Below, piece by piece: positions 1 through 9,051 of a stretch of 42,208 bases of DNA. The notes beneath the pieces are model-generated. The model saw nothing but the letters and a program-made list of their open reading frames with translations. It had not been told where the DNA came from and ran no database searches. Position 1 is the first letter of the stretch. The number at the start of each line of letters is the position of its first letter. A program made the translations under genes and the position numbers. This DNA is from an uncultured SAR86 cluster bacterium (GTDB taxonomy: Bacteria; Pseudomonadota; Gammaproteobacteria; Magnimaribacterales; D2472), in the NCBI GenBank assembly GCA_902557965.1, contig CACECK010000006.1:1-42208 (forward strand), read 5' to 3'.

Positions 1-249
1 GCCTAAGAACAAAATATATGCGCCTCCAACAAGACTTATCATAAATTTATAAAGATCATTAGATATAATAATCAAAGAAATTCCATTTACTGCGAGTACA
101 CAATGTATGTATATTCCTATTCCAATTCCTATAGAGGTTTTATAGCCTTCTTTTCTTCCATATAGAGAAACTTGTCTTAAGACAACAGCAGTGTCTGGAC
201 CTGGACTTGTTAAAGCAATCAAATGTGCAAGCGCTGACCAAATAAACAT
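1..249 (-). CDS. LysE/RhtB-family amino-acid exporter, N-terminal part (cut by window edge)
   Basis: This is an open frame of 83 codons from an ATG at 249 running off the left edge, so only the N-terminus is visible. It starts MFIWSALAHLIALTSPGPDT, and the SPGPDT turn after a first hydrophobic helix is the hallmark of LysE/RhtB exporters, which pump amino acids or related small molecules out through the inner membrane. A basic stretch (GRKEGYK) follows, then a second helix beginning GIGIGIGIYIH, then the GGAYILFLG segment of helix 3, all in family order. It lies 3 nt downstream of the murB stop and is probably the tail of the same transcription unit. The substrate cannot be predicted. Confidence 0.8.
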   Translation of the reverse strand, partial: MFIWSALAHLIALTSPGPDTAVVLRQVSLYGRKEGYKTSIGIGIGIYIHCVLAVNGISLIIISNDLYKFMISLVGGAYILFLG

Positions 250-252
250 ATA

Positions 253-1254
253 TCAATTTATAACTATTGGCTCTATTTCAAGCTTAATATTAAAAACATC
301 TTTAACAGTTTTCATTATTTCATTTGCATAGCTAATTACATCACCTTGTGATGCTTTAGCATTGGTAGTTAAAACAAGTGAATGATTGGAGTAAATAGTT
401 ACGTTGTTTGATTTAGGTAATCTATTTTGAATTAATTCAATTAATCTAGCGCTGCCAACCTTGACCATGCCATCTTCAACATCCCAAATTATTAAATCAT
501 CAATTGAGAATTCTGAAGTATTAATTTCATTTTTATCTATTATGACATTTTTAAAAAAACTTCCTGCATTTGGAATAATGTTTGGATCTGGAAGAATTGA
601 ATTTCTAATAGAACATATTATCTCAGATACACTTTGCAGATTTAAGGTTTTTCTGTCAATTCTATTAGCGTCTAAATATCTTTTTATTGACTCATATTCT
701 ATGTTGAGTAATTTATTGTTATCACTTTTAAAGTCTATTGAATAAACAACTAATGAATTATTCTTTAATATAGAGTTTCTATATGAAAAATGACATGATT
801 TGTTGTCCAAAGTTATAAACTCACCTGTATTTAAATCAAAACAATATACATTTTTTATTAATTTGGAAACTTCTTGGCCATAAGCTCCTATATTTTGAAT
901 TGGAGCAGCTCCGACACTTCCTGGAATTAAAGATAAATTTTCAAAACCATGAATGTCATTTTTAATACATTCACAAACAAAATTATGCCAATTAACAGAT
1001 GCCCCTGCTCTTACAATTCTTAAGTCATGATCAAAAAACAATTCGTTAAAGTCTAAGGCTATAACTATTCCATTAAAAGCTTCTGGTACGACAATATTTG
1101 TTCCTTCTCCAACTATCAAATAGGGAAGATTTTTGTTTTTAATATATTTATACAATTCAACAAAATCGTCTTTTTTACTTACTTGTATATATAGTTTTGC
1201 ACATGAATTGATTTTTAAAGAATTACTTATATTTATATTTTCTGAAATAATCAT
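253..1254 (-). CDS. murB: UDP-N-acetylenolpyruvoylglucosamine reductase MurB (type I)
   Basis: MurB is the cytoplasmic FAD enzyme that uses NADPH to reduce UDP-GlcNAc-enolpyruvate to UDP-MurNAc, the second committed step of peptidoglycan synthesis. The 333-residue length fits the E. coli-like type I form (about 340 aa). The FAD-binding motif VGEGTNIVV is at residues 48-56 and the glycine-rich PGSVGAAPIQNIGAYGQE at 111-128. The likely catalytic residues are Arg159 (in SYRNS), Ser232 (in NAGSFFKN) and Glu328 (in LEIEP). The start ATG overlaps the kdsB stop by 4 bp (ATGA), implying translational coupling. The combination with kdsB and lpxK is the common gammaproteobacterial envelope cluster. Confidence 0.96.
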   Translation of the reverse strand: MIISENINISNSLKINSCAKLYIQVSKKDDFVELYKYIKNKNLPYLIVGEGTNIVVPEAFNGIVIALDFNELFFDHDLRIVRAGASVNWHNFVCECIKNDIHGFENLSLIPGSVGAAPIQNIGAYGQEVSKLIKNVYCFDLNTGEFITLDNKSCHFSYRNSILKNNSLVVYSIDFKSDNNKLLNIEYESIKRYLDANRIDRKTLNLQSVSEIICSIRNSILPDPNIIPNAGSFFKNVIIDKNEINTSEFSIDDLIIWDVEDGMVKVGSARLIELIQNRLPKSNNVTIYSNHSLVLTTNAKASQGDVISYANEIMKTVKDVFNIKLEIEPIVIN

Positions 1255-1961
1255 GTGTTTGTTAAAATTTTTCTAGCTTTAATAGCATCGATATACGTAT
1301 CAATTCCATGAGGAACACCATCCTTATAGTGAGAAACATATATTGAAAAATTGTTATCAAGGAATCTGAGTTGCTCTAATTTATATTCGATTTCTCTGTC
1401 TGATGGATCTAGATTTATTAATTTTTTAAGAGTCTTAAATGTATATCCATAAATACCAATATGCCTATTAAGATTTTCTTTATCAGATTTTCTTAGGAAA
1501 TCTAATGCGTAGTTATCAATGTCTGTTTTAACTTTGACACAATTTGGATTTTTCAGATCATTTATATCGTCTAATACACAAGAAAGCGTTATGACATCAG
1601 GCTCAATAGACTGATATGTATTAATAATTTGATTTACAGCATCTATGGGCAGAAATGGTTCATCACCTTGTAAATTAATTATTAAAGAATTATCTTTGAT
1701 ATGTAACTTTTCTGCTGCCTCAAATATACGATCTGTTCCTGATATATGATCTGAAGATGTCATAATAACTTTTGAAGTATATTTAGAGAGATTTTGTTCT
1801 ATTTTTTTTGAATCTGTTGCTACAAATACATTAGAAGATATTTTAGAGGCATTTAAATAAACTCTTTGAATTAATGACTTACCATTTAAATCTATTAAAG
1901 GTTTATTTGGTAAACGTGTTGATCCAATCCTTGCTGGAATAATTATGTAAACATCTTCCAT
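1251..1961 (-). CDS. kdsB: 3-deoxy-manno-octulosonate cytidylyltransferase (CMP-Kdo synthetase)
   Basis: KdsB activates Kdo with CTP to make CMP-Kdo, the donor used by WaaA to attach Kdo to lipid IVA. The 236-residue protein is near the usual 245-250. The nucleotide-binding N-terminus IIPARIGSTRLPNKPL (residues 7-22) carries the conserved Arg and Lys residues. LQGDEPF (97-103) holds the metal-binding Asp, and RHIGIYGY and GVPHGIDT are family signatures near the C-terminus. It begins 1 nt after the msbA-lpxK stop and its own stop overlaps the murB start, so it is in the middle of a tightly packed operon. Confidence 0.96.
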   Translation of the reverse strand: MEDVYIIIPARIGSTRLPNKPLIDLNGKSLIQRVYLNASKISSNVFVATDSKKIEQNLSKYTSKVIMTSSDHISGTDRIFEAAEKLHIKDNSLIINLQGDEPFLPIDAVNQIINTYQSIEPDVITLSCVLDDINDLKNPNCVKVKTDIDNYALDFLRKSDKENLNRHIGIYGYTFKTLKKLINLDPSDREIEYKLEQLRFLDNNFSIYVSHYKDGVPHGIDTYIDAIKARKILTNT

Positions 1962-1962
1962 G

Positions 1963-4722
1963 TTATGAAATTTCTTCTAATTTATTTTGTAGTTGATCTA
2001 TAAACTTATTATTGACATCTGCATCAATCTTAAGATACCAAATTTTATTATTATCAAAATCTTTGCATTTAGAGGCATCTTTTTCAGTCATTACTATAGG
2101 AAGATGATCTAAATAAAATATATCACTAGAAAGAAAATTATGATGATCTGGGAATGGATGTCGAATTATATCAAAACCAAGCTTGCCTAAAAGATCAAAA
2201 AACCTTCCAGGATTTCCTAATCCAGCAACAGCATGAACTTGATTATGCATAGGCCATTCATCAATTTTATATGATTTACCAGATTTTAAATGAACGAACT
2301 CAGATGGGCTGATATTCATTAAAAATTCTTTTTCTTCAGTTGGGCCAGTATTATTTACAATAAAATCTACCGAATCTAATCTTTTTATAGATTCCCTTAA
2401 TGGTCCTGCAGGAAATGTAAGTTTATTTCCGAATCTTCTTTTACCATCAATAACCGCAATTTCAATATTACGCTTCATTTTATAATGCTGGAGACCATCG
2501 TCGGAAATAATGACATCACAGTCATGATTTTTATTAATTTTATCGACTGCACGAACCCTATTCTTGTCTATATAAAAAGGGATATTTAACTTTGCAAGTA
2601 TTTGAGCTTCATCACCCGTTTCTTTCACAGATGTATTTTCATCAACTTTCAGTGTTTCTTTAAATTTACCGCCATATCCCCTACTTACAATACCAGGTTT
2701 ATAGCCTCTATTTATTAACTCTGTTGCAATGTATTTAACCAATGGTGTTTTGCCTGTACCGCCTATAGTTAGATTACCAACAACTATTATGGGTATTTCA
2801 GACTTATATGATTTATTTTTGTCTTTTAAGAATTTTCTTCTTCTTCTAGATGTTAAGTATGAGAATAATAATGAAAATGGATAAAGTAAATATAGCCAAA
2901 TACTTTTGTTGTACCAACTATCAACCACAAAGCTTCTTGAAGTTTCGTCTTCATATTCAGGCATATATAGTTGCACAGATTTAGATGATGAAGATTTAGT
3001 TTTAGGTGAATCTTCAAATTTATTTTTATATAGAGAATGATAGATGGATTCATTACCAATCAATTCATTGTGTGTTCCTGATTCAACTATTTCACCATTA
3101 TCCAAAACTATAATTTTTGAAGCGTTCTCAATAGTTGATAGTCTATGGGCAATAACGATTGTTGTTCTATTGGTGATTAGCTTTTCTAAAGCTTCTTGAA
3201 CAATTAGTTCTGATTCTGTATCTAATGATGATGTTGCCTCATCTAAAATAATAATTGGGGAATCCTTATAAAATGCTCGTGCGATAGCTAAACGCTGACG
3301 CTGTCCTCCTGATAATAAAACACCATCGTCACCAATCTCTGATTCAAAGCCTTCAGGTAGTTTTTCAATAAACTCTAAGCAACCAGATAGTTTTGCTGAT
3401 TCTTTAAGTTTATCAACATCTATTTCATCATCACCATATGCGATGTTTTTTGAGATTGTGTCATTAAATAATGATGGGGATTGGTTTACTATAGATATAG
3501 AAGATCTTAAATGCTTTAAGCTAAAGTCTGAAACTTTTATATCATCAATTAATATGTCACCAGATGTATGGTTATAAAACCTTGGTATTAAATTAGCTAT
3601 TGTAGATTTACCAGAGCCTGATTTTCCTACAATTGCAACAGTATCATTTTTATTTATAACAAAACTTATATTAGATAGTATTTGATTTCCACTATCATAA
3701 GAAAAATTTACATCTTTGAACTCTATATTTCCACTAATCTCATTATCATTTCTACCTAAATCTCTTTCAATACTTTGATCTAGTTGTTCAAAAATCTCAT
3801 TAGCCGCAGCTAGACCTTTTTGAACAATAATATTTATATTTGAAAGCTGTCTTATGGGTTTTGCCATCAAACCAGCAGCTGTAAAAAATGCAACAAATGT
3901 TTCTGCATCTAGAGATATACCAAGCTTAGATCCTAGTGCAAAATATGCAACTATAGATAATGATATTGATACAAGCACCTGAATAATTGGTGTAGCCATG
4001 TTGCCAGTTGCTTCAAGTTTTAAATTTTGATTTTTATTAGATATATTGGCTGATGAAAATCTTGAATTTTCATAATCTTGTGCGTTAAAACTTTTAATTT
4101 CTACATGTCCATCGACTGCCTCAGATGCAATATGAGTAACATCACCCATTGCTGTTTGAATTTTGGCTGCAAGTTTTTTTAACCTTTTGCCTGCAACATA
4201 AACTATTAATGCTATCAATGGTGCTGTTCCTATTAACAGCATAGTTAATTTGTAATTCATTATTAATAAATAAATGAACAATCCTATTAAAAGAAATCCC
4301 TCTCTTATTAGTGTTTTGACTGCGTTTGATGCAGCACCTGAAACCTGAGTCGTTGTAAATGTTATTCTATTAATTAATTGGCCCGATTGGTTTGAATCAA
4401 AGTAAGATTTTGGTAATTCATGTAACTTTTTAAACAGTTCTTCTCTTAAGTCGTGAACAATCCCAAATCCAACTTTTGACATAAAGTAGTTACCAATAAA
4501 AAACCCTATGCCACGTCCCATTGCAATAAATATTAGAGAAAGTGCTAAAAACGAGCTAAAGTTTTCTTCCTCAGAATTTATATAACCAATAATTCTTCTA
4601 ATCCATTCAACAGCTGCAATATCGGCTAATGCAAAACTAATAAAACCAACAACACTAATAGCAAAAGACCATTTATATCTAAATGTATATCCTAATAATC
4701 TTCTTAAGCTTCCTTGTTTCAT
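1963..4722 (-). CDS. msbA-lpxK: Fusion of lipid A flippase MsbA and tetraacyldisaccharide 4'-kinase LpxK
   Basis: A single uninterrupted 919-residue frame contains two complete enzymes. Residues 1-570 are an MsbA-type ABC exporter: an N-terminal membrane domain, Walker A GKSGSGKS (366-373), signature LSGGQRQR (470-477), Walker B IIILDEA (490-496) and H-loop His526. Residues 570-600 form a Ser/Lys-rich linker. Residues 603-919 match LpxK along its whole length, including its own N-terminal membrane helix (about 606-624), P-loop GNLTIGGTGKT (649-659), SRGYGG (680-685), SDDGLQHY (740-747) and FPAGPLRE (770-777). LpxK phosphorylates the lipid A precursor on the inner leaflet; MsbA then flips the lipid. 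In E. coli the two genes are adjacent but separate. The start overlaps the exbD stop by 4 bp. Function is secure from motifs; the fused state is what is unusual. Confidence 0.93.
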   Translation of the reverse strand: MKQGSLRRLLGYTFRYKWSFAISVVGFISFALADIAAVEWIRRIIGYINSEEENFSSFLALSLIFIAMGRGIGFFIGNYFMSKVGFGIVHDLREELFKKLHELPKSYFDSNQSGQLINRITFTTTQVSGAASNAVKTLIREGFLLIGLFIYLLIMNYKLTMLLIGTAPLIALIVYVAGKRLKKLAAKIQTAMGDVTHIASEAVDGHVEIKSFNAQDYENSRFSSANISNKNQNLKLEATGNMATPIIQVLVSISLSIVAYFALGSKLGISLDAETFVAFFTAAGLMAKPIRQLSNINIIVQKGLAAANEIFEQLDQSIERDLGRNDNEISGNIEFKDVNFSYDSGNQILSNISFVINKNDTVAIVGKSGSGKSTIANLIPRFYNHTSGDILIDDIKVSDFSLKHLRSSISIVNQSPSLFNDTISKNIAYGDDEIDVDKLKESAKLSGCLEFIEKLPEGFESEIGDDGVLLSGGQRQRLAIARAFYKDSPIIILDEATSSLDTESELIVQEALEKLITNRTTIVIAHRLSTIENASKIIVLDNGEIVESGTHNELIGNESIYHSLYKNKFEDSPKTKSSSSKSVQLYMPEYEDETSRSFVVDSWYNKSIWLYLLYPFSLLFSYLTSRRRRKFLKDKNKSYKSEIPIIVVGNLTIGGTGKTPLVKYIATELINRGYKPGIVSRGYGGKFKETLKVDENTSVKETGDEAQILAKLNIPFYIDKNRVRAVDKINKNHDCDVIISDDGLQHYKMKRNIEIAVIDGKRRFGNKLTFPAGPLRESIKRLDSVDFIVNNTGPTEEKEFLMNISPSEFVHLKSGKSYKIDEWPMHNQVHAVAGLGNPGRFFDLLGKLGFDIIRHPFPDHHNFLSSDIFYLDHLPIVMTEKDASKCKDFDNNKIWYLKIDADVNNKFIDQLQNKLEEIS

Positions 4723-5123
4723 TTCTCAATTGTTCTTATCTGAACTTCATCAAAACCATATTTATTTAAAATATCCATTACAGATATAACCCAGATATGA
4801 AGAGATTCGCTATGGGCGCTCAAAATTATTGAGCCTTCATTATCTGGAAGATTAAAAATTGAATTTTCAATTACACTCATATCAGTAATGTTTAATAACT
4901 CATCATTAATATAAACAGAGCCATCATTCATAATTACTATTTCATTCAAAGATTGGACAGCTTTATACTCAAATGATTCAGTTTTGGGTAAATCAAGGCT
5001 AAGAAACTGAGAATCACCAACTTTTGAAGTAACTACAAAAAATATTACTAATAGAAAAACAATATCGATTAAAGGTGTGATTTCTATTGAAAAGTTAGAT
5101 TCTTTTTGCGATAAAAATTTCAT
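4719..5123 (-). CDS. exbD: ExbD/TolR-family proton-channel subunit
   Basis: ExbD is the small partner of ExbB in the proton-driven inner-membrane motor that energises TonB (or a Tol-like system). The 134 residues have the expected layout: a short cytoplasmic N-terminus, one membrane helix and a periplasmic domain. The helix carries the signature TPLIDIVFLLVIFF (residues 16-29), with Asp20 in the place of the proton-carrying Asp25 of E. coli ExbD. The gene overlaps both exbB (ATGA at the start) and msbA-lpxK (4 bp at the end). ExbBD next to lpxK/kdsB is common in gammaproteobacteria. TonB itself is not in this window; the two TonB-dependent receptors further along would need such a motor. Confidence 0.9.
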   Translation of the reverse strand: MKFLSQKESNFSIEITPLIDIVFLLVIFFVVTSKVGDSQFLSLDLPKTESFEYKAVQSLNEIVIMNDGSVYINDELLNITDMSVIENSIFNLPDNEGSIILSAHSESLHIWVISVMDILNKYGFDEVQIRTIEK

Positions 5124-5719
5124 TTGTTGATTATGTCAATAAAATCAGAAACTTCTTTTTGAAGATTAATTAATAAGTATTTGATCTTGTGTTCAAAATA
5201 TTTATGTAGAACCAATCCTGGAACAGCAATAAGTAAACCAAATGCAGTTGTTATTAGCGCCTGTGAAATACCTGCAGCAAGAAGATCTGGGTTAGCGCCA
5301 GAAGTTTCAGTTAAGCCTGTAAAAGCAGTTATCATTCCAACTACTGTTCCAAGTAATCCTATTAAAGGGCTTATTGTTGCAATAGTTCCTAACATTGTTA
5401 AATTTCTTTCAAGACTATATTGAACTTCTGCAGCCTTCTCTTCTATTTTTGATTCTAGATTTTCTCTTGGTAAGTTCTTATATTTTAGACAGTTTATTAG
5501 CAAAAATCCTAATGAGGAAAGATGTGAAATCTCCTCTGCTTGTTTATTATCAATATTTTTATTTTCGATTAAGTTTCTTAACTGGTTTGAAAGACCATCT
5601 GGACATATTAGTCTTTTTTGAAGGAACCACGTTCTCTCAATTGAAAAAGCAATTATTAACACGCTACAGACCAATAATGGCCACATAAATATTCCACCAG
5701 CTGTTATAAATTCACTCAT
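5120..5719 (-). CDS. exbB: ExbB/TolQ/MotA-family proton-channel subunit
   Basis: This is the ExbB-type membrane subunit that forms the pentameric channel around ExbD. Three membrane segments are visible: about residues 10-28, 107-132 (with SPLIGLLGTVVGMI, the strongest family motif) and 146-171. The cytoplasmic part lies between the first two. The 199-residue length is typical of the shorter ExbB forms. In the third helix the segment GISQALITT has Gln153 where E. coli ExbB has Glu176; from general knowledge, Gln also occurs at this site in other short ExbB homologues. The gene overlaps lolD by 8 bp and exbD by 4 bp. Confidence 0.9.
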   Translation of the reverse strand: MSEFITAGGIFMWPLLVCSVLIIAFSIERTWFLQKRLICPDGLSNQLRNLIENKNIDNKQAEEISHLSSLGFLLINCLKYKNLPRENLESKIEEKAAEVQYSLERNLTMLGTIATISPLIGLLGTVVGMITAFTGLTETSGANPDLLAAGISQALITTAFGLLIAVPGLVLHKYFEHKIKYLLINLQKEVSDFIDIINK

Positions 5720-6392
5720 TTACTTTATTTAACTTAGAATCACTAAGAATATATACCTTTTTAAAAGAATCTGTAAATTTATTATCATGAGTAGCTGCAA
5801 TTAAAGCAATACCGTATTTAGATGCCATATTGAATATTAATTGTTGAATAAGAGATGAACTCTCAACATCTAAATTTCCTGTTGGTTCATCAAGAAATAA
5901 GCATTTTGGTTTATTTATAATAGATCTTGCTATCGCAACTCTTTGTTTTTCTCCGCCTGACAGCTTCCAAGGTAAATGATTTGAACGTTTATGAATATCT
6001 AATTCTTTCATTATATGATTAATCATTTTCTTACAATTTAGATCATATGAATTGTTAAGATGTAATGGAATTGATATATTTTCTTCAACTGTCAAATCTT
6101 CCAGTAAATGATGAAATTGGTATACAAATCCAAAATTATTAAGTCTAACTTTAGATAAATTTTCGTTCGAAGAATTTGTTAAATTATCCCCATCAAGCAA
6201 AACAGAACCTGATGTTGGCCTATCAAGGGTGGCAAGGATATGTAGTAATGTAGATTTTCCAGCTCCAGACTTACCTGTTATTGCAATGCTGTCATTAGCT
6301 TCTATAACTAGATCTATATTATTAAGTACATTAATATTTTCATCTCCAATTTCAAAGCTTTTACATAATTTATGACATTCTAATTTATTCAT
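5712..6392 (-). CDS. lolD: Lipoprotein-release ABC transporter ATPase LolD
   Basis: LolD is the cytoplasmic ATPase that powers extraction of outer-membrane lipoproteins from the inner membrane by the LolCDE complex. The 226-residue protein has Walker A GKSGAGKS (40-47), signature LSGGEKQR (144-151), Walker B CLFLDEPTGNLD (164-175) and the switch His in ATHD. The Q-loop stretch YQFHHLLEDLTVEENI (91-106) is close to the LolD-specific form and separates it from MacB and FtsE. It overlaps the lolC/E stop by 8 bp and the exbB start by 8 bp. Confidence 0.93.
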   Translation of the reverse strand: MNKLECHKLCKSFEIGDENINVLNNIDLVIEANDSIAITGKSGAGKSTLLHILATLDRPTSGSVLLDGDNLTNSSNENLSKVRLNNFGFVYQFHHLLEDLTVEENISIPLHLNNSYDLNCKKMINHIMKELDIHKRSNHLPWKLSGGEKQRVAIARSIINKPKCLFLDEPTGNLDVESSSLIQQLIFNMASKYGIALIAATHDNKFTDSFKKVYILSDSKLNKVNE

Positions 6393-7614
6393 GCCTAAGT
6401 ATTTCTAAAGGATTAAGCTTAGTAGCTTTTAATGATGGAATAAATGAAGTAGCAATGCTTATGAAAAATGAAATGATGCATATTAATAGAATTTGGTATG
6501 AGTCAATATAGTATGGAAAATAATTAATAAAATACGCCTCTAAAAGCTTTCTATTAAGAATAAATTCTAGAAATATAACCATATTATTAATATTAATTGT
6601 TAATAAGTACCCTAAGATAATTCCAAAAATAATTCCAATAAAGCTAACAATCACACCTTGAGTAAAAAATATTAAAACTAACTGTCTTGAACTAGCGCCA
6701 AGGGTTCTCAAGATTGCAATTTCTCTTTCTTTTGATTTAACAGTCATTACTATAGTAGACAATACTAGTATGGATGCTACAGCTACAATCAAAAATAACA
6801 TCAAACTAATAAGCAGTTTTTCAAATTTTATTGCCTCAAATAAAGTGCCATGAGATTCTTTCCAAGATTGAAAATAATAATCTTTGCCAATTGTTTTTAC
6901 TAATTCGTTAGAAATTTCATCAGCTTTAAAAAGATCATTTGTTTTAATCCGAATGGATGAGGTTTCATTTGGTTTAAATTTCTTTATTTTCTGTGTTGTT
7001 TCATGTGAAGTAAGAACAAGATACTGATCTATTTCAGTTTTTAATTCATATATTCCAACAATTTTTAACTTTAAAGATATTGGATATGATCCAACAACGC
7101 TAGTTCTTATTTCTGTAGTTGTTATAGTTATATTATCACCAACATATGCGCCAAGATTGGCTGCAAGTGATGACCCTATTATTATTGAATTTTTTTGATA
7201 TAAATTATTAATATCGCCAATAATCATATAATCCGGAATTATTGATATATTCTCTTCATCTTTTGGGTCAGTGCCAACTAAACTTATTGGTTTATCATCA
7301 TACGAAGATGAAATCAGGCCCTGGATATTTATATATGGTGCAGCGCTAACAACATTTTTATTTTTTTTAATTTCATTAATTAAATAATCATAATTATCAA
7401 TTTGGTCTCTGGATTCGATTATTGAATGAGGTATTACTCCTAGTATTCTATTTTCAAGTTCTTTTTGAAATCCATTCATTACCGATGTAACAACAATAAG
7501 GCTTGATACACCTATAGTTAAGCCTAATATTGCAAGAATGGTTGTAAAGGAAAAGATACCGCCTTTTGTTGATCTCAGGTATCTATAACCTAATTTGAAA
7601 GAAATTGAGGACAC
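6385..7614 (-). CDS. lolC: Lipoprotein-release ABC transporter membrane subunit LolC/LolE
   Basis: This is the integral-membrane partner of LolD, 409 residues, the usual length for LolC/LolE. The N-terminus FKLGYRYLRSTKGGIFSF (residues 6-23) followed by the first long helix and VMNGFQKELENRILG (65-79) is characteristic. A periplasmic domain of about 200 residues follows, then three helices with the FtsX-type coupling segment KSKEREIAILRTLGASSRQ, which contacts the ATPase. Only one such gene is present next to lolD; the upstream neighbour is an aldehyde dehydrogenase rather than a second lolC/E paralogue. It may therefore work as a homodimer like the single LolF described in some gammaproteobacteria, or a lolE may lie elsewhere. 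It ends 8 bp inside lolD. Confidence 0.9.
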   Translation of the reverse strand: MSSISFKLGYRYLRSTKGGIFSFTTILAILGLTIGVSSLIVVTSVMNGFQKELENRILGVIPHSIIESRDQIDNYDYLINEIKKNKNVVSAAPYINIQGLISSSYDDKPISLVGTDPKDEENISIIPDYMIIGDINNLYQKNSIIIGSSLAANLGAYVGDNITITTTEIRTSVVGSYPISLKLKIVGIYELKTEIDQYLVLTSHETTQKIKKFKPNETSSIRIKTNDLFKADEISNELVKTIGKDYYFQSWKESHGTLFEAIKFEKLLISLMLFLIVAVASILVLSTIVMTVKSKEREIAILRTLGASSRQLVLIFFTQGVIVSFIGIIFGIILGYLLTININNMVIFLEFILNRKLLEAYFINYFPYYIDSYQILLICIISFFISIATSFIPSLKATKLNPLEILRHE

Positions 7615-7618
7615 TTGC

Positions 7619-9046
7619 CTATTTCATTAGTTGTTTTAATACTTTCTCAATACTTCCTTTATAAGGTGGTCTTACTGCATCAAAGAACTTGTCTAACTTA
7701 AAACCAACTTCTTTGTAATATGCTCTTGGGTTAGAGAAATTTTTAAAGCCATCAAAAGATTTGTATCTACCCATCCCACTCGGCCCTACTCCACCAAATG
7801 ATAGATCATTTTGTTGAATATGGCTTATAACATTATTAACAGTTACTCCTCCCGATGATGTTTTATTAAATAAATCATCTTCTTCAGATTTATCAGTTCC
7901 AAAATAATATAACCCAAGAGGTCTATCTTTAGAATTGATAAGATGCGTAGCTTCATTGATTTCATCGTATTCAACAACAGGTAATATAGGACCAAATATC
8001 TCTTCTTGCATAATCTTCATGTCATCAGTTGTATTAGTTACGATTGTAGGTGGCATTTTATAGAATTCCTGTTGACTAAAATCTTCATTTGCAGGATTAA
8101 TTTCATCAACTTTAGCACCTTTTTCAATAGCATCATCTAAAAGATCCTTTAATCGATCGTAATGCTTTTCATTAATAATTGATGTGTAATCATCATTATC
8201 TTTTAAATTAGGGAAGTATTCAGTAACTGCATTTTTTGTTGCTTGTATAAAATCTTCTTTTTGATCTTTGTGAACAACCACATAATCAGGAGCCAAGCAT
8301 ATCTGCCCAGCATTGAGTGTTTTACCAAACATAATCCTTTTAGCAGATGTGCTTAGGTCTGCAGTTTTGCCTATTACTACTGGTGATTTACCGCCTAGCT
8401 CTAATGTAAGTGGAACTAAATTTTGTGATGCTGAGTTCATTACATGTTTAGCAACTGATCCGCCTCCTGTATATAAAAGATGATCAAACTTTAATTTTGT
8501 AAATGCTTCTCCAACTTCAGGGCCTCCTAGAAATGTAGCAAATTCATTTTGGTCATATGATTTATCACATAATTCTTTTAACAATAAAGATGTTGTTGGC
8601 GTATGTTCACTTGGTTTATGCATGACTTGATTTCCAGCAGCAAAAATTGAAACAAGTGGAAGGAATGATAAATTTACAGGAAAATTCCAAGGCGATATCA
8701 TACCTACTGTACCGAGTGGTTCGTATTTTATATAAGACTTTGCGCCAAGGAACCCAAAAGGAAAATTTGATGATTTTTTTTCAATCTTATTCCATTTTTT
8801 TACATTTTTAATAGCAAGATTAATAGCAGGCATTATTCCGTATACATCAGAAAGCATTGAGGCATTTTTAGATCTGTTTCCAAAATCTTCATTAAGTGCA
8901 TCTACAAAATCATATCGATTATCCATTATTAGAGCTTTTAATCTCTTTAATCTATCAATCCTTAATTCAATGGATGGAGAACCATTTTTAATAAAAAATT
9001 CTTTTTGCTCATTTAGAGCTTTATTCATTTCTTCATTTATATTCAT
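7619..9046 (-). CDS. NAD(P)-dependent aldehyde dehydrogenase, coniferyl-aldehyde-dehydrogenase-like
   Basis: This ALDH superfamily enzyme of 475 residues oxidises an aldehyde to the carboxylic acid in the cytoplasm. The catalytic set is complete: Asn121 (PWNFP), Lys144 (KPSEH), Glu216 (LELGGKS) and nucleophile Cys250 (NAGQICLAPDYV). The CLAPDYV context, the short length and the C-terminal RPPYKGSIEKVLKQL are typical of the branch that includes coniferyl aldehyde dehydrogenase and membrane-associated fatty aldehyde dehydrogenases. The actual substrate is open; a fatty or aromatic aldehyde is plausible. It starts 5 nt after the SDR gene, so the two oxidoreductases are probably co-expressed. It sits between hemH and the lol genes without an obvious link to either. 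Confidence 0.88.
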   Translation of the reverse strand: MNINEEMNKALNEQKEFFIKNGSPSIELRIDRLKRLKALIMDNRYDFVDALNEDFGNRSKNASMLSDVYGIMPAINLAIKNVKKWNKIEKKSSNFPFGFLGAKSYIKYEPLGTVGMISPWNFPVNLSFLPLVSIFAAGNQVMHKPSEHTPTTSLLLKELCDKSYDQNEFATFLGGPEVGEAFTKLKFDHLLYTGGGSVAKHVMNSASQNLVPLTLELGGKSPVVIGKTADLSTSAKRIMFGKTLNAGQICLAPDYVVVHKDQKEDFIQATKNAVTEYFPNLKDNDDYTSIINEKHYDRLKDLLDDAIEKGAKVDEINPANEDFSQQEFYKMPPTIVTNTTDDMKIMQEEIFGPILPVVEYDEINEATHLINSKDRPLGLYYFGTDKSEEDDLFNKTSSGGVTVNNVISHIQQNDLSFGGVGPSGMGRYKSFDGFKNFSNPRAYYKEVGFKLDKFFDAVRPPYKGSIEKVLKQLMK

Positions 9047-9051
9047 TATCT

